Positions 46,528 to 55,776 are shown, counted from the stretch's first letter. The stretch: 64,000 nt of DNA from Arthrobacter sp. U41 (GCF_007679325.1 NZ_VEGI01000002.1:248001-312000), one strand, 5' to 3'. Notes: generated by a model from the letters alone, not told the origin. Numbers and translations: made by a program.

Positions 46528-46739
46528 GACGGAATCCCTTCACACCGGCGGTCACGGGCCTGGCGGCGCCGTGGTGTTGCCAGAGTAGACGGGGAACGTT
46601 TCCTGCAGGTTTCCGGCGACACAATGTGCGCGAGGTAGACGCGGCCGGACCCGGCTGTTGGAGCTCCTTACGGCCGGAACGCTGCCGGCACCACGACGCC
46701 GGCCAGCTTCCGCCCAGCCGCGCTTGTTAGGGTGGAGGC

Positions 46740-47075
46740 ATGAAACTCCGCCTCGCAGCCCTGTCCGCCGCCACCCTCATGATCGCTCTGACGGGCTGCG
46801 GTCAGGTGCAGGAAGCCGCGGACAAGGCCGTCAGCGACGGCGCGTCCCAGGTTGCCACTGCGGCCGGCAGTGAAGTGAAGAAGCAGGCCTGCGCCCTCGT
46901 CGAGGACGGCCTGGTCAGCGTCCAGGACAAGGAACTGCTGGGCGGCCTTGTCGCCGGAGCGGAAACCGCAGGCGCTCCCGCCGAGATCACCACCCCGCTG
47001 CGCCAGATCGCCGAGTCCGGTGACCAGGTTCCGGCCGATTCCGTCAAGGCCCTGCAGGACGCCTGCGCCAAGTAG
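46740..47075 (+). CDS. small putative lipoprotein
   Basis: A 111-residue protein with signal peptide MKLRLAALSAATLMIALTGC, lipidated cysteine C20. The mature part is Ala-rich and mostly helical with two further cysteines (QACALVEDG, LQDACAK), which could form a disulfide. Function is unknown. GGTGGAG precedes the ATG at short distance. It is convergent with the LysR-like gene and divergent from ureA. Confidence 0.75.
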   Translation: MKLRLAALSAATLMIALTGCGQVQEAADKAVSDGASQVATAAGSEVKKQACALVEDGLVSVQDKELLGGLVAGAETAGAPAEITTPLRQIAESGDQVPADSVKALQDACAK

Positions 47076-47098
47076 CGGCCGCAGGGCAGGAGCGCGCT

Positions 47099-47851
47099 TT
47101 AGCGCTTGCCCTTTTTCCGTGATCCCTTGCCCCGGCCCTTGTCCGGGTTCGGCGCGTAGCGCTGCGCCACCTTGGGCTTCTTGACGGCCGGGCCGCGGCG
47201 GTCCGGTTTCGGTTCCTTCTTCGGCTTTTCCTGCTGGGCGGACGGCTGGCGGGAGCTCGCGGCGGTCCGGCCCCGGACAATCCCGATGAACTCCTCGATC
47301 ACCTCATCCGTACTGTCGCTCGGCCAGGCCAGGGCGATCTCCGTCGTGGGCGCACCGGTAAGTTTCCGGGCCACGGTGTCCTTGACGTTGAAGTGCCGTG
47401 CCACGGACATCGGCAGGATCACCAGGCCGGCGCCGGTGGCCACCACCTGCAGGGCCATTTCCGGTCCGCCGAGCTCCGCCACGTCCAGGAACGTTTCCTT
47501 GGACAGGTCGGCCAGGGCCACCTCCTCGAACACGGAGATCTCGTGGCCCTTGGGCGCCACCACCACCGGCTGCTCCTCGTACAGGGGAATCACGCTCAGG
47601 CCCTCGCGCTCCACCGGCAGCCGGACGAAGCTCAGGTCCGCGGTCCCGTCGCGCAGCACGGCGAGCTGGGCGCCGTCGTCGGACATAAAGGAGTGCAGCG
47701 GAACATCGGGCATCCGCTCTTCCCAGCGCCGGGTCCACTTGCCCGGCGTCACGCCGGCGACATAGGCGAACCGCAGCTCCCGCACGGCTGCTTCGGCCGG
47801 GACGGCGGCGGTTTCGTCGGGGGTCTGGGGCGTTTCTTCGGCTGCGGACAC
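47099..47851 (-). CDS. LysR-type substrate-binding domain protein without HTH
   Basis: A 250-residue protein. Residues ~22-190 match the effector-binding domain of LysR regulators (RELRFAYVAGVTPGKW, LSFVRLPVEREGLSVIPLYEEQPVVVAP). No helix-turn-helix is present: the frame starts with GTG 47851 and upstream sequence shows no HTH. The tail (from about residue 205) is strongly basic, with KPKKEPKPDRRG and KGRGKGSRKKGKR. It may bind a small ligand and, through the tail, nucleic acid or protein. It is divergent from the DUF5997 gene, 90 bp away. Confidence 0.78.
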   Translation of the reverse strand: MSAAEETPQTPDETAAVPAEAAVRELRFAYVAGVTPGKWTRRWEERMPDVPLHSFMSDDGAQLAVLRDGTADLSFVRLPVEREGLSVIPLYEEQPVVVAPKGHEISVFEEVALADLSKETFLDVAELGGPEMALQVVATGAGLVILPMSVARHFNVKDTVARKLTGAPTTEIALAWPSDSTDEVIEEFIGIVRGRTAASSRQPSAQQEKPKKEPKPDRRGPAVKKPKVAQRYAPNPDKGRGKGSRKKGKR

Positions 47852-47941
47852 ATGTTCACAGTACCGCCCGGGCGGTCGCATGGCGGGTGTCAGTGCCCAG
47901 TGCCGGTGCCCAGTCAGGCTCTGGCCGGATACCCTTGAAGC

Positions 47942-48346
47942 ATGACCTCTGCAAACTCCCAGTCCATGAAGCCGGCCACCGTTGCCAAGAAGCTTGGCAT
48001 CTACCTGCCCGCAACACCCCAGGAGTTCCAGGATTCGGTCATCTCCCGCGCCGATTTCGCCGAGCTCCAGGCCAACCCGCCGGAGTGGCTCGCCGAACTG
48101 CGCCGCAACGGCCCGCACCCCCGTCCGGTGGTCGCGCAGAAGCTCAACGTCTCCATCAGCGGCCTGGCCCGCGGCGGCGTTGAAGAAGCGCTGACGACGG
48201 CGGAAATCACCGCGCTGCTGCAGGCTCCCCCGGCATGGCTGGTGGCCGAACGCTCCACACACGCTGCCGTCCGCGCCGAGGCCCAGCGGGTCAAGGACGA
48301 GGCCGCGAAGAAGGACGCCAAGAAGGCACGCACCGCGGCCCAGTAG
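47942..48346 (+). CDS. DUF5997 family protein
   Basis: A 134-residue protein. The N-terminal half (MKPATVAKKLGIYLPATPQEF) and the NPPEWLAELRRNGPHPRPVVAQKLNVSISGL region are characteristic of this actinobacterial family of unknown function. VAQKLNVSISGLARGG has the look of a helix-turn-helix. The Lys/Ala-rich tail may be disordered. It is divergent from the LysR-like effector protein. Confidence 0.8.
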   Translation: MTSANSQSMKPATVAKKLGIYLPATPQEFQDSVISRADFAELQANPPEWLAELRRNGPHPRPVVAQKLNVSISGLARGGVEEALTTAEITALLQAPPAWLVAERSTHAAVRAEAQRVKDEAAKKDAKKARTAAQ

Positions 48347-48412
48347 CCGCACTCGCTCTCCGGAGCAGGGCAGGGCCTTGCCCGGATCCCGGCGGGGTCA
48401 AGACCGGTCCAG

Positions 48413-48796
48413 TCAGTCCTGGTGGAGCTGGACGAAGTTTCCGCACCCGTCGTCGAACACCGCCGTGGTGCCGCCGGGACCGTCGGAGGGCTCGCCCTGG
48501 AACATCACGCCCTTGTCCGTGAGCCGCTTGAACTCAGCCCGGACGTCGGGCACACCGAAGACGATCGCCGGCATCCCGGCGTCGTGGAGCGTATTCATGT
48601 AGGTGGACCCGATCGGGTTGTCGCTGGGCTCCAGCAGGAGCCCGACCGATCCGCCGCCGGACCCGGCCGGGTCCTTCACGATGAAGAGGTTGTGCTCCGG
48701 CATGACCAGAAGGCTCTCGAAGCCCAGGATTCCGGTGTAGAACTCGAAAGCGGCGGCGGGGTCCTTGACGTGGATACTAACCATTTTCAGTCGCAT
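48413..48796 (-). CDS. VOC family protein (glyoxalase/bleomycin-resistance fold)
   Basis: A 127-residue protein with the paired beta-alpha-beta-beta-beta units of the vicinal oxygen chelate superfamily. It opens MVSIHVKDPAAAFEFYTGILGF and ends AVFDDGCGNFVQLHQD, with a Glu/His metal-site arrangement that cannot be fully assigned. The substrate is unknown. It is convergent with DUF5997. Confidence 0.83.
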   Translation of the reverse strand: MRLKMVSIHVKDPAAAFEFYTGILGFESLLVMPEHNLFIVKDPAGSGGGSVGLLLEPSDNPIGSTYMNTLHDAGMPAIVFGVPDVRAEFKRLTDKGVMFQGEPSDGPGGTTAVFDDGCGNFVQLHQD

Positions 48797-48951
48797 GGGC
48801 CCTAGGCTACGCCGGGACCGGCAGGGGTGTGAACCGCACCCGCCGCTTAGGGTCCGGGCAAACTCCGGACCATTGACGGCCCGCCTTCCATGGATTCCAA
48901 TGGAATCAGCGGAACCGCGCCCGCCCGGGCCGGATCCCTGGAGGTGTTGGA

Positions 48952-49584
48952 ATGCCGTCCCTGTTCTATCCCGCCCCGTTCGCGCTGTGGCAGCTGCTTG
49001 CCCTGGCCGTCATCGTTGTGTGCGCTTCGGCAGGCTCGGTGTACCTCATCCGCAAGCACCTGGCCGCCGGCGCTGACGTCTTGCCGGATTCCGTCTTCTG
49101 GGATGGTTTCGCCGGGCTCGCCATCGTTGCGCCGGCCGTGATCCTCCCCGCCCTGGCGGCACCGTGGGCGGGTCTGCTGCTGGGATTCCTCGCCGTTGCC
49201 GCCGCTGCGGCCTCCTATTTCTGGACACCCGGGGAGCTCAGCCGGCAGGCTGCCCGGCGCGCCTCCCGGGACGTCGCTGCCAGCAATGACGCGGCTGCCG
49301 CCAGGCACCGCAGCCTCCTGGCCCGATGGCAGCGCTACGAACTGGATCCGGCGCTCAGCATCGATTACCCCGCCATGAGTGACGCCCGGCAGCCGGAGAC
49401 CGCCGCCCTGTTCCGCGCGATGAAGGACGCGGAGCGGCTTCGTGGCGGGACGGAGGCAGGGTACGCCCCGGCCGTTGCGCGGCTGGAACAGGCCCTCGAC
49501 GACGCCGAGCGGGCCGCCGGCGTCGGGCGCGAAGCACCGGCCCGCCCCGCCGGATTCACCAGCACCGACCCGGCGCTCGGCTGA
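48952..49584 (+). CDS. hypothetical membrane protein
   Basis: A 210-residue protein with about three hydrophobic segments in the first half (FALWQLLALAVIVVCASAG, GLAIVAPAVILPAL and LLLGFLAVAAAAASYFW) and a long charged Ala-rich cytosolic helix region after residue 95. No family was recognised. GGAGG precedes the ATG by 7 bases. The reductase gene follows in the same direction 73 bp later. Confidence 0.72.
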   Translation: MPSLFYPAPFALWQLLALAVIVVCASAGSVYLIRKHLAAGADVLPDSVFWDGFAGLAIVAPAVILPALAAPWAGLLLGFLAVAAAAASYFWTPGELSRQAARRASRDVAASNDAAAARHRSLLARWQRYELDPALSIDYPAMSDARQPETAALFRAMKDAERLRGGTEAGYAPAVARLEQALDDAERAAGVGREAPARPAGFTSTDPALG

Positions 49585-49657
49585 GCATTAATCCCACCCG
49601 CTGGCCGCAGAGGAGCAGCGGATCCGCATGCCGCGATCGTCCCCGGAAGGAAAACCC

Positions 49658-50296
49658 ATGACAGACATCACCATCATCGGCAGCGGCAACATGGCACGGG
49701 CGATCGGAACCCGCGCCGTGGCTGCCGGCCGTTCGCTCCAGATCCTCAGCCGGTCCCCGGAACACGCCGCCAAACTCGCCGCGGAACTGGGAGGTGACAC
49801 CGCTTCCGGAGGCCTGGGCGATATCCCGGAGGGGGACATCGTGGTCCTGGCGCTCTACTTCGAACCGGCCAAGGAAGTGGCGACACATTACGGCGACACC
49901 CTGAGCGGCAAAACGGTGGTGGACATCAGCAACCCGGTCAATGCAGACACCTTCGATTCCCTCACCGTGGAACCGGGCTCCTCCGCCGCCGAGGAAATCG
50001 CCGCACTGCTGCCGGGTGCGGAAGTGGTCAAGGCCTTTAACACCACGTTCGCCGGCCCGCTGGCCGCCGGGGCAAAGGGCGGGATGCCGCTGGATGTCTT
50101 CATCGCCTCGGACTCCGGAGACGCGGCCAACGCGGTCGCGTCATTTGCGGCAGCCGCAGGCCTCAGGCCACTAAAAGTTGGCGGGCTAAGGCATGCCCGG
50201 GAGCTGGAGGGCTTCGAGCTCATCGTCATGGCCCTCCAGGCCAACCCGGCCTACGAGTCCTTTGACTGGACCGCAGGGCCCAAGATCATCGACTAG
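49658..50296 (+). CDS. NADPH-binding F420/NADP oxidoreductase-like protein
   Basis: A 212-residue Rossmann protein of the NADP-oxidoreductase (F420-dependent) family. The cofactor motif TIIGSGNMARAIGTRAV lies at the N-terminus, with VVDISNPV and VVKAFNTTFAG later. Such proteins transfer hydride between NADP(H) and F420 or flavin; actual F420 use is unproven. MTDITIIG at 49658 is preferred as start, with AAGGAAA upstream. A hairpin follows the stop. Confidence 0.85.
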   Translation: MTDITIIGSGNMARAIGTRAVAAGRSLQILSRSPEHAAKLAAELGGDTASGGLGDIPEGDIVVLALYFEPAKEVATHYGDTLSGKTVVDISNPVNADTFDSLTVEPGSSAAEEIAALLPGAEVVKAFNTTFAGPLAAGAKGGMPLDVFIASDSGDAANAVASFAAAAGLRPLKVGGLRHARELEGFELIVMALQANPAYESFDWTAGPKIID

Positions 50297-50320
50297 GGAT
50301 GATTGACCAGCCGGCGCCGG

Positions 50321-50345
50321 GGCGGGGCGGTTTGTCCGCCCCGCC
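50321..50345. terminator. stem-loop between convergent genes
   Basis: GGCGGGGCGG (50321-50330) pairs perfectly with CCGCCCCGCC (50336-50345) around TTTGT. It lies 25 bp past the reductase stop. There is no T-tract, so it may act with Rho or as an end-stabilising hairpin. Confidence 0.6.
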
Positions 50346-50408
50346 GTCCCGGCGCGGGCCGCAGTTTCGCGCCGGCGCGCATGGAGCGGGCCGCAGTTTG
50401 GAGCGGGC

Positions 50409-50891
50409 CTACAGTTCCACCGTGCCGCTTTCCCCCACGCTCATCCGGCTGTGGGTGACCTTGGATTTGACCCACTGCAGCACCGTCGCGGCGGTTCCGC
50501 CGGGGCTGGTCCAGTATTCAGCGGAGTCGGAATCGACGTGCAGGAGCACTACCTCAGGGGTGTCCGGGCCGTCCGGGAACCAGGCCTCCACCGCCTGGTT
50601 CCACAGCTCGCGGATTTTCTGGCGGTCGGTGACGACTTCCGCGGTTCCAGCCACCGACACCCACTCCGTCCCCTTACCGAAGGAGACGTTGACGCCCGGG
50701 TGGGCCCGGACATGGGCCACCTGCGAGGTGGTGGCGGATGTGAAGAACCACATGTCGCCGTCGTCCTTCACGTCCTGGACGGCCAGTGGCCGGCTCACGA
50801 GCGCGCCCTCTTCGTTGACGGTGGTGAACATCCCGATCCGCGAATCGTTGATGATGTCCGTAACTTTGCTGATGTTCTCTGCGTCCGACAT
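50409..50891 (-). CDS. pyridoxamine 5'-phosphate oxidase-like protein (general stress protein 26 type)
   Basis: A 160-residue split-barrel flavin-binding protein. It opens ISKVTDIINDSRIGMFTTVNEEGALVSRPLAV and has DMWFFTSATTSQVAHVRAHPGVNVSF, the standard pattern of the GSP26 branch. It likely binds FMN or FAD; its physiological reaction is unknown. It stands alone upstream of the APC permease gene's 3' end. Confidence 0.85.
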   Translation of the reverse strand: MSDAENISKVTDIINDSRIGMFTTVNEEGALVSRPLAVQDVKDDGDMWFFTSATTSQVAHVRAHPGVNVSFGKGTEWVSVAGTAEVVTDRQKIRELWNQAVEAWFPDGPDTPEVVLLHVDSDSAEYWTSPGGTAATVLQWVKSKVTHSRMSVGESGTVEL

Positions 50892-51013
50892 GCTGTCACC
50901 TCGTTCTGGTTCCGAACAGGGGAAGGTCCCCCTCCCGCCAGCCTATTGGTAAGTGTGCTTACTTTCCAATGGCCGGTGGATGGGGGACCTTCCGTGTCCG
51001 TTGCGGCGAGGGC

Positions 51014-52537
51014 CTAGTATCCCTTCGGCAGGACCTTGCCCTTGAAGAACTCCGGGCGCAGCTTGTACATGATCAGCATGAGGACCACGCCCAGCAGGAT
51101 GACGCCCATGCCCAGGACGAACACCAGGCCAACCCCGCCGACCGATGAACCGGAGCCGTAGGCCGGATCCATGGAGTCGTAGGCGGTCTTGAAGAACATC
51201 ACCAGCAGGATGACGCCGCCCAGGAGCGGGGCGAGGAACTTGAAGAAGAACGCCCGGGCCCCGCTGAAGGCTTCGCTCCGGAAGAACCAGACGCAGGCCA
51301 GTGCAGTGATGCCGTAGTAGAAGCAGATCATCATGCCGAGCGCGGTGATGGTGTCCCACAGGGCATTCTCCGAGGTGGTCCGGGTGATCACGTAGAAACC
51401 CGCGGCGGCAATGGCCGCGGCGATCGTGGCGTAACTCGGGGACTTGAATGTGGGGCTGATGCGGCCGAACTGGGTCGGCAGCGCCTTGTAGTGGCCCATC
51501 GCCAGCAACGTCCGGGCCGGCGAGACGAAGGTTGACTGCAGGGACGCGGCCGAGCTGCTCAGGATGGACAGGGACATCAGGATGGCGAACGGGCCCATGA
51601 CCGGCCCTGCGAGGACGGCGAAGATGCTGCCCTGGTTGTCGGGGTTACCGGCGCCCAGGCCCTCCTCGCCCACACCGGCGTATGCCAGCGTGGCCAGCGC
51701 GACCGTCATGTAGATGATCACGATGACAAGCACGGTGACGGTGGCGGCGCGGCCCGGGGTCTTCTCCGGGTTGCGCGTTTCCTCGTTCATGGTGAGGGTG
51801 ACGTCCCAGCCCCAGTAGATGAAGATCGAGAGCGAAACGCCGGCGGCGAAGGCCGAGAAGGATTCGACGGCGAACGGGTTGAACCACTCGGGGGAGATGG
51901 CGGTGGCATCGAAGGCGGTGCCGTTGGCGACGTGGCTGAAGGCGGCGACGGCAAACCAGCCGAGAACAAAGAGCTGGAACGCGACCAGCACGTACTGCAC
52001 ACCCTTGGTGGTTTCCATGCCCCGGTAGGAGATCCAGCAGGCCAGCGCGATGAACACCAGCGTGGTGGCGATGTTCAGCGGCAGGTTCAGGGTCAGGTCG
52101 GCCAGTTCGGGGTTGCCCAACAGCTGGGCCAGCATCAGGTAGAAGAAGTCCACGGCCACGGCCGCGAGGTTGGAGAGCACGATGATCGTCGCGGCGATCA
52201 GTCCCCACCCGCCCATCCAGCCGATCCAGGGACCAAAGGCGCGCGATGCCCACGTGAAGGAGGTTCCGGCGTCGGGCATGGCGTTGTTCAGCTCCCGGTA
52301 GCCGAAGGCAACCAGCAGCATCGGGATGAAGCCCACCAGGAAGATCGCCGGCAGCTGGACCCCGACTTCGGCGACCGTGGGGCCCAAGGCCGCGGTCAGT
52401 GTGTAGGCCGGCGCAATACAGGACACACCGATGACGACGGCGCCGATCAGGCCGACCGATCCGGCTTTGAGGCCTTTGGCGCTCAGTCCTGCGTGGGTGT
52501 CGTGCGAGGTCTTGGCCGCCGCGTGTTCGGTGCTCAT
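51014..52537 (-). CDS. APC family amino-acid/amine permease
   Basis: A 507-residue inner-membrane transporter with about twelve membrane segments. The N-terminal GLIGAVVIGVSCIAPAYTL and PDAGTSFTWASRAFGPWIGWMGGW motifs are those of the APC superfamily, near the putrescine/amino-acid importers. Its start overlaps the stop of the universal stress gene by 4 bp. With the flavin amine oxidase at the head of the operon, amine uptake is the likely role. Confidence 0.9.
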   Translation of the reverse strand: MSTEHAAAKTSHDTHAGLSAKGLKAGSVGLIGAVVIGVSCIAPAYTLTAALGPTVAEVGVQLPAIFLVGFIPMLLVAFGYRELNNAMPDAGTSFTWASRAFGPWIGWMGGWGLIAATIIVLSNLAAVAVDFFYLMLAQLLGNPELADLTLNLPLNIATTLVFIALACWISYRGMETTKGVQYVLVAFQLFVLGWFAVAAFSHVANGTAFDATAISPEWFNPFAVESFSAFAAGVSLSIFIYWGWDVTLTMNEETRNPEKTPGRAATVTVLVIVIIYMTVALATLAYAGVGEEGLGAGNPDNQGSIFAVLAGPVMGPFAILMSLSILSSSAASLQSTFVSPARTLLAMGHYKALPTQFGRISPTFKSPSYATIAAAIAAAGFYVITRTTSENALWDTITALGMMICFYYGITALACVWFFRSEAFSGARAFFFKFLAPLLGGVILLVMFFKTAYDSMDPAYGSGSSVGGVGLVFVLGMGVILLGVVLMLIMYKLRPEFFKGKVLPKGY

Positions 52538-53448
52538 TGGGGTGCCTCTCCGGACGTGTCATTCGACGTGGACTGGTTCTGGTGCTTGAGTTCGTAACCG
52601 CTGGGAACCACCAGCATCGGTACCGGCAGGGCGCGCAGGATCCGGTTGGCGGTGCTGCCCAGGAAGATGGAGCGGGCCTGGGCAAGCCGGCTGGACCCGA
52701 TCACCAGGACCTCGCCGTCCTCCCAGTCGAGGTCATCCACGGCCTCTTCGATGCTCCGGCCCTGCGCGACGACGACGTCGGTCTTCGCCGCCAGCTGGAC
52801 GCCCGACTGGTTGACCGGCGCGGCTGCCGCCACGGTCTTCTCCGCGTACTCGCGGGCGGCCGCGGCCGCGTCACCGGAGTTGCCGCCGTCGAGCGCCAGC
52901 AGGGATACCACCCGCAACGGGACCTTCCGGTTCGCCGCCATGCCGATGGCGAAGTCCAGGAGCTTTTCGGCTCCGGCCCGGGTGCCCAGGCCGCAGCTGA
53001 TCCTGGTCAGGGCCTCCGTGCGGTGGTAGCCGTGCGGTGCCAGGGCCACCGGAACCGTGGAGGCATGGAGCAGCGAACTGGCAACGGAACCGATGGTGAA
53101 CCGTTTGAAGAGCCCGCTGCTGGTGGCCCCGATGACCAGGACGTCCGCCCCGAGTTCTTCGGCCGCCTCGATCAGGGCCTGGGCATCGGAGTCGCCGCTG
53201 CGGATGTGCGCCTCCGCCGGGACGTCGGCCGGAACGAGGGCGAGGGCCTCGTCGAGCCATTCGCGCGCCTGCTCGTTAAGGAGGGTCTCGAAACCGGCTT
53301 TGGGTGCATGCGCGGCGCCGAACTGCTGGACCTCGGGCACCACCAGTACGAGGTCCAGGCTGGCACCGCGTCCGCGGGCCATCGCTACGGCCAGATTGAC
53401 GGCATCATGACCCCTGGCATTGGCTGAATACCCCACTACGTAACGCAT
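52534..53448 (-). CDS. two-domain universal stress protein (UspA family)
   Basis: A 304-residue tandem Usp protein. Domain 1 starts RYVVGYSANARGHDAVNLAVAMA and contains LVIGATSSGLFKRFTIGSVASSLLHAS. Domain 2 (after about residue 150) ends VLVIGSSRLAQARSIFLGSTANRILRAL. Each has a G-2X-G-9X-G-like nucleotide loop. It sits between the amine oxidase and the permease. Usp domains next to or fused with APC transporters are common and may regulate transport. Confidence 0.9.
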   Translation of the reverse strand: MRYVVGYSANARGHDAVNLAVAMARGRGASLDLVLVVPEVQQFGAAHAPKAGFETLLNEQAREWLDEALALVPADVPAEAHIRSGDSDAQALIEAAEELGADVLVIGATSSGLFKRFTIGSVASSLLHASTVPVALAPHGYHRTEALTRISCGLGTRAGAEKLLDFAIGMAANRKVPLRVVSLLALDGGNSGDAAAAAREYAEKTVAAAAPVNQSGVQLAAKTDVVVAQGRSIEEAVDDLDWEDGEVLVIGSSRLAQARSIFLGSTANRILRALPVPMLVVPSGYELKHQNQSTSNDTSGEAPQ

Positions 53449-53493
53449 CTGGCCGATCCTTTCTGAACTGTTGGGCGGATTGATTGGAGGCGA

Positions 53494-54897
53494 CTAGCTG
53501 GAAGCTGCGGGGGCACGGTCTGCCGCCGCCACGATCCGGGCCGCAGTGCCGCGGCCCATCCGGACCGCACCGTCGACGTGCTGGTAGCCCTCGGCGGCGA
53601 GGTCCGAGCAGGACCAGTAGATGGGACCGACCGGCGCGAGCTGGTCCTTGCCGTAGCGGTGCAGACCACCGAGGTCGTAGCTGGCGGCGTAGGCGCCGCG
53701 GGTCCATTCCTCGGACCCCCAGTCCGATTCGTAGTAGACCTCCGGCTCGAGGGCCTTGTCGCCCAGGAATCCGGCGATCGATTCCAGGATGCTCCGGCGG
53801 CGCTCCTCGGCGCTGAGCTCGAACATGGCGTCCGCCTTCTCATCCGAGACGAAGCCGACCAGTGTGCCGCGGGAATCTTCGTGGTTGGTGTTGTCGTAGA
53901 CCTCCTGGACCAGCGCGCCGGCCCCGAAGCAGGTTCCGGAGAGGCCGTCCTCCCGCCAGAACGGGCTGCTGTAGACGGCGTGGACCTTGATGACCAGGCC
54001 CAGTGACTGGTGCTGGTGCATCTGGTGCTGGCGGCGCGGCAGCGGCGGATTGAAGGAGACGCGGGAATACAGATTCGGCGGCACCGCCATGATCACGAAG
54101 CGCGCATTCACCGTGGCGCGTTCGGACACGGCGGTCACGGTGTGGCCCCCCGCATGTCCTCCTCCGGCGGCCGCACCCCAGTTGATGGTGCGCACCGGGC
54201 TGTTCAGCACCACGTCGTCGCCCAGCTCGGCGGCGAGCAGCAGGGAGACCTGCTGCATCCCGCCGATGACCCGCTTGTCCAGGATGAAGTCCTCGTCGGT
54301 GAGGTGCGAGAAGGATCCGGCCGAGGCAGCCATGAGGACTGCCTGCAGGGCGGAGAAGGCGTGCGCGGGTTTGGTCAGCATGCCGCCGGCAATGAACAGG
54401 CCGATGTTGTTGCAGGCTTCCTCGTCCGAGGAGTTTTCGCGCAGCCAGTGGTGGAAGGAAATCGTGTCCAGCTCGCGCGCCTTGGGGTGTGCCCACGGCT
54501 CGCTGGGACCAATCTCGGCCGCCAGGGAATCCAGCAGCGCGGTGAGCTTCCCCATTTCGGCCGCGGTGGTGTCGCTGACCGGGAACGTATCGCCCGTGTA
54601 GAGGGTGCGCCGGCCGTCGGAGCCGATGTAGACGGACTGGCCTTCGCGGTATCGCGAGTAGGTCTGCAGGCCGAGCTCGTCGATGAGCGCCAGCAGTTCG
54701 GTCTGGTCCGGAGAGACCCACTGGCCGCCGATCTCAAGCATGGCGCCGTCGATCGTGTCGGTCCACGTGCGGCCGCCGACGCGGTCGCGCGCTTCCAGGA
54801 CGGCCACGGTCAGTCCCGCCTTCTTCAGTTCACGGGCGGCGGTCAGCCCGGCGGGGCCGGCTCCGACGATGACGACGTCGCGGTCAAGTTCCAGCAT
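53494..54897 (-). CDS. flavin-containing amine oxidase
   Basis: A 467-residue FAD-dependent monoamine/putrescine-oxidase-like enzyme. The dinucleotide-binding motif is VVIVGAGPAGLTAARELKKAG, then RVGGRTWTD. The C-terminal flavin motif reads YQHVDGAVRMGRGTAARI. It oxidises amines to aldehydes with release of ammonia and H2O2. The start MLELDRDV at 54897 has GAGAGG; the longer frame runs into the operator. First gene of the operon amine oxidase-Usp-permease, with a TetR operator 39 bp upstream. Confidence 0.92.
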   Translation of the reverse strand: MLELDRDVVIVGAGPAGLTAARELKKAGLTVAVLEARDRVGGRTWTDTIDGAMLEIGGQWVSPDQTELLALIDELGLQTYSRYREGQSVYIGSDGRRTLYTGDTFPVSDTTAAEMGKLTALLDSLAAEIGPSEPWAHPKARELDTISFHHWLRENSSDEEACNNIGLFIAGGMLTKPAHAFSALQAVLMAASAGSFSHLTDEDFILDKRVIGGMQQVSLLLAAELGDDVVLNSPVRTINWGAAAGGGHAGGHTVTAVSERATVNARFVIMAVPPNLYSRVSFNPPLPRRQHQMHQHQSLGLVIKVHAVYSSPFWREDGLSGTCFGAGALVQEVYDNTNHEDSRGTLVGFVSDEKADAMFELSAEERRRSILESIAGFLGDKALEPEVYYESDWGSEEWTRGAYAASYDLGGLHRYGKDQLAPVGPIYWSCSDLAAEGYQHVDGAVRMGRGTAARIVAAADRAPAASS

Positions 54898-54935
54898 GAT
54901 GTCCTCTCTGCGGCCGCCCGAGGTGATGCGGACCA

Positions 54936-54958
54936 CTAAATGAATGCCGTTCATTTAG
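54936..54958. promoter_or_regulatory. TetR operator of the amine operon
   Basis: CTAAATGAA (54936-54944) and TTCATTTAG (54950-54958) form a 23-bp inverted repeat with perfect 9-bp arms and a 5-bp spacer. It lies between the divergent amine oxidase and TetR genes. Confidence 0.88.
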
Positions 54959-55035
54959 AATCGACTATAGACCTTTCGGATGCAACAGGGAAGACCTCCG
55001 GACCAGGAATTTTTCGCCCGTAAAGTAGGGGCACA

Positions 55036-55764
55036 ATGGGAGCATCCAGGACAGCGACAGCAGAAAGGCCAGCAATGCCGGCATCAACCAGCGCCCCTGC
55101 AGATCCGCACCGCCACGACGCGAAGCCGCGCCGCCGCGCGGGCAGGCCCGCTGCTGCCGTGCTCGACCAGGACGGCATCACTGCGGCGGCGCTGCAGCTC
55201 ATCGGGAAGAGCGGCTATGAGGGGTTCACCATGGCGGCCCTGGCGCGGACGCTGAATGTGGCGCCGTCGGCTTTGTACAACCACGTCTCGTCCAAACGGG
55301 ACGTCCTGGTCCTGGTCCAGGACCACCTGACGTCGTTTGTTGATGTGACCGCTTTCGACGCCGAACCGTGGGACCGGGCGGTGCGCAGCTGGGCATGGAG
55401 CTACCGCGACGTGTTCTCCAAACACACACCGCTGATCCCGGTGATCGCCGTGCTGCCGGTCACCGATGCGCCCAAGACGCTGGCCATGTACGAGGCGGTC
55501 AGCGCCGGGTTCCGCCGGGCAGGCTTCCCGCAGGAGCGGATCATTTCGGCGATCGTGGCCCTGGAGTCTTTTATCTTCGGTTCGGCGTACGACGTCACCG
55601 CGCCGGCAGACATCTTCGACTCCGGAAGCATGGCGGAATCGACGCCGAATTTCACGGCAGCCGTGGCGAGCTTGGCCGGGCAAGGGCACGAAAACCAGGC
55701 CGACGTCGCCTTTGAACTGGGCCTGGAGGCACTCGTCTCCGGCTTCGGCGCGCTGCGGGGGTAG
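55036..55764 (+). CDS. TetR family repressor of the amine operon
   Basis: A 242-residue regulator. A basic His/Arg-rich leader precedes the HTH (FTMAALARTLNVAPSALYNHVSSKRDVLVLV, about residues 65-95), then a TetR_C ligand domain. It is divergent from the amine oxidase operon and almost certainly binds the 23-bp inverted repeat. Two starts are possible, 55036 (AGGGG upstream) and 55075 (AAGG upstream). A strong terminator follows. Confidence 0.87.
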   Translation: MGASRTATAERPAMPASTSAPADPHRHDAKPRRRAGRPAAAVLDQDGITAAALQLIGKSGYEGFTMAALARTLNVAPSALYNHVSSKRDVLVLVQDHLTSFVDVTAFDAEPWDRAVRSWAWSYRDVFSKHTPLIPVIAVLPVTDAPKTLAMYEAVSAGFRRAGFPQERIISAIVALESFIFGSAYDVTAPADIFDSGSMAESTPNFTAAVASLAGQGHENQADVAFELGLEALVSGFGALRG

Positions 55765-55776
55765 CCGTGTTAAACG

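Noticed and set aside
50353..50400. Repeated GCGGGCCGCAGTTT upstream of the convergent gene end
   Set aside because: Two short copies only, with no flanking inverted repeats or mobile-element features; likely a local duplication.
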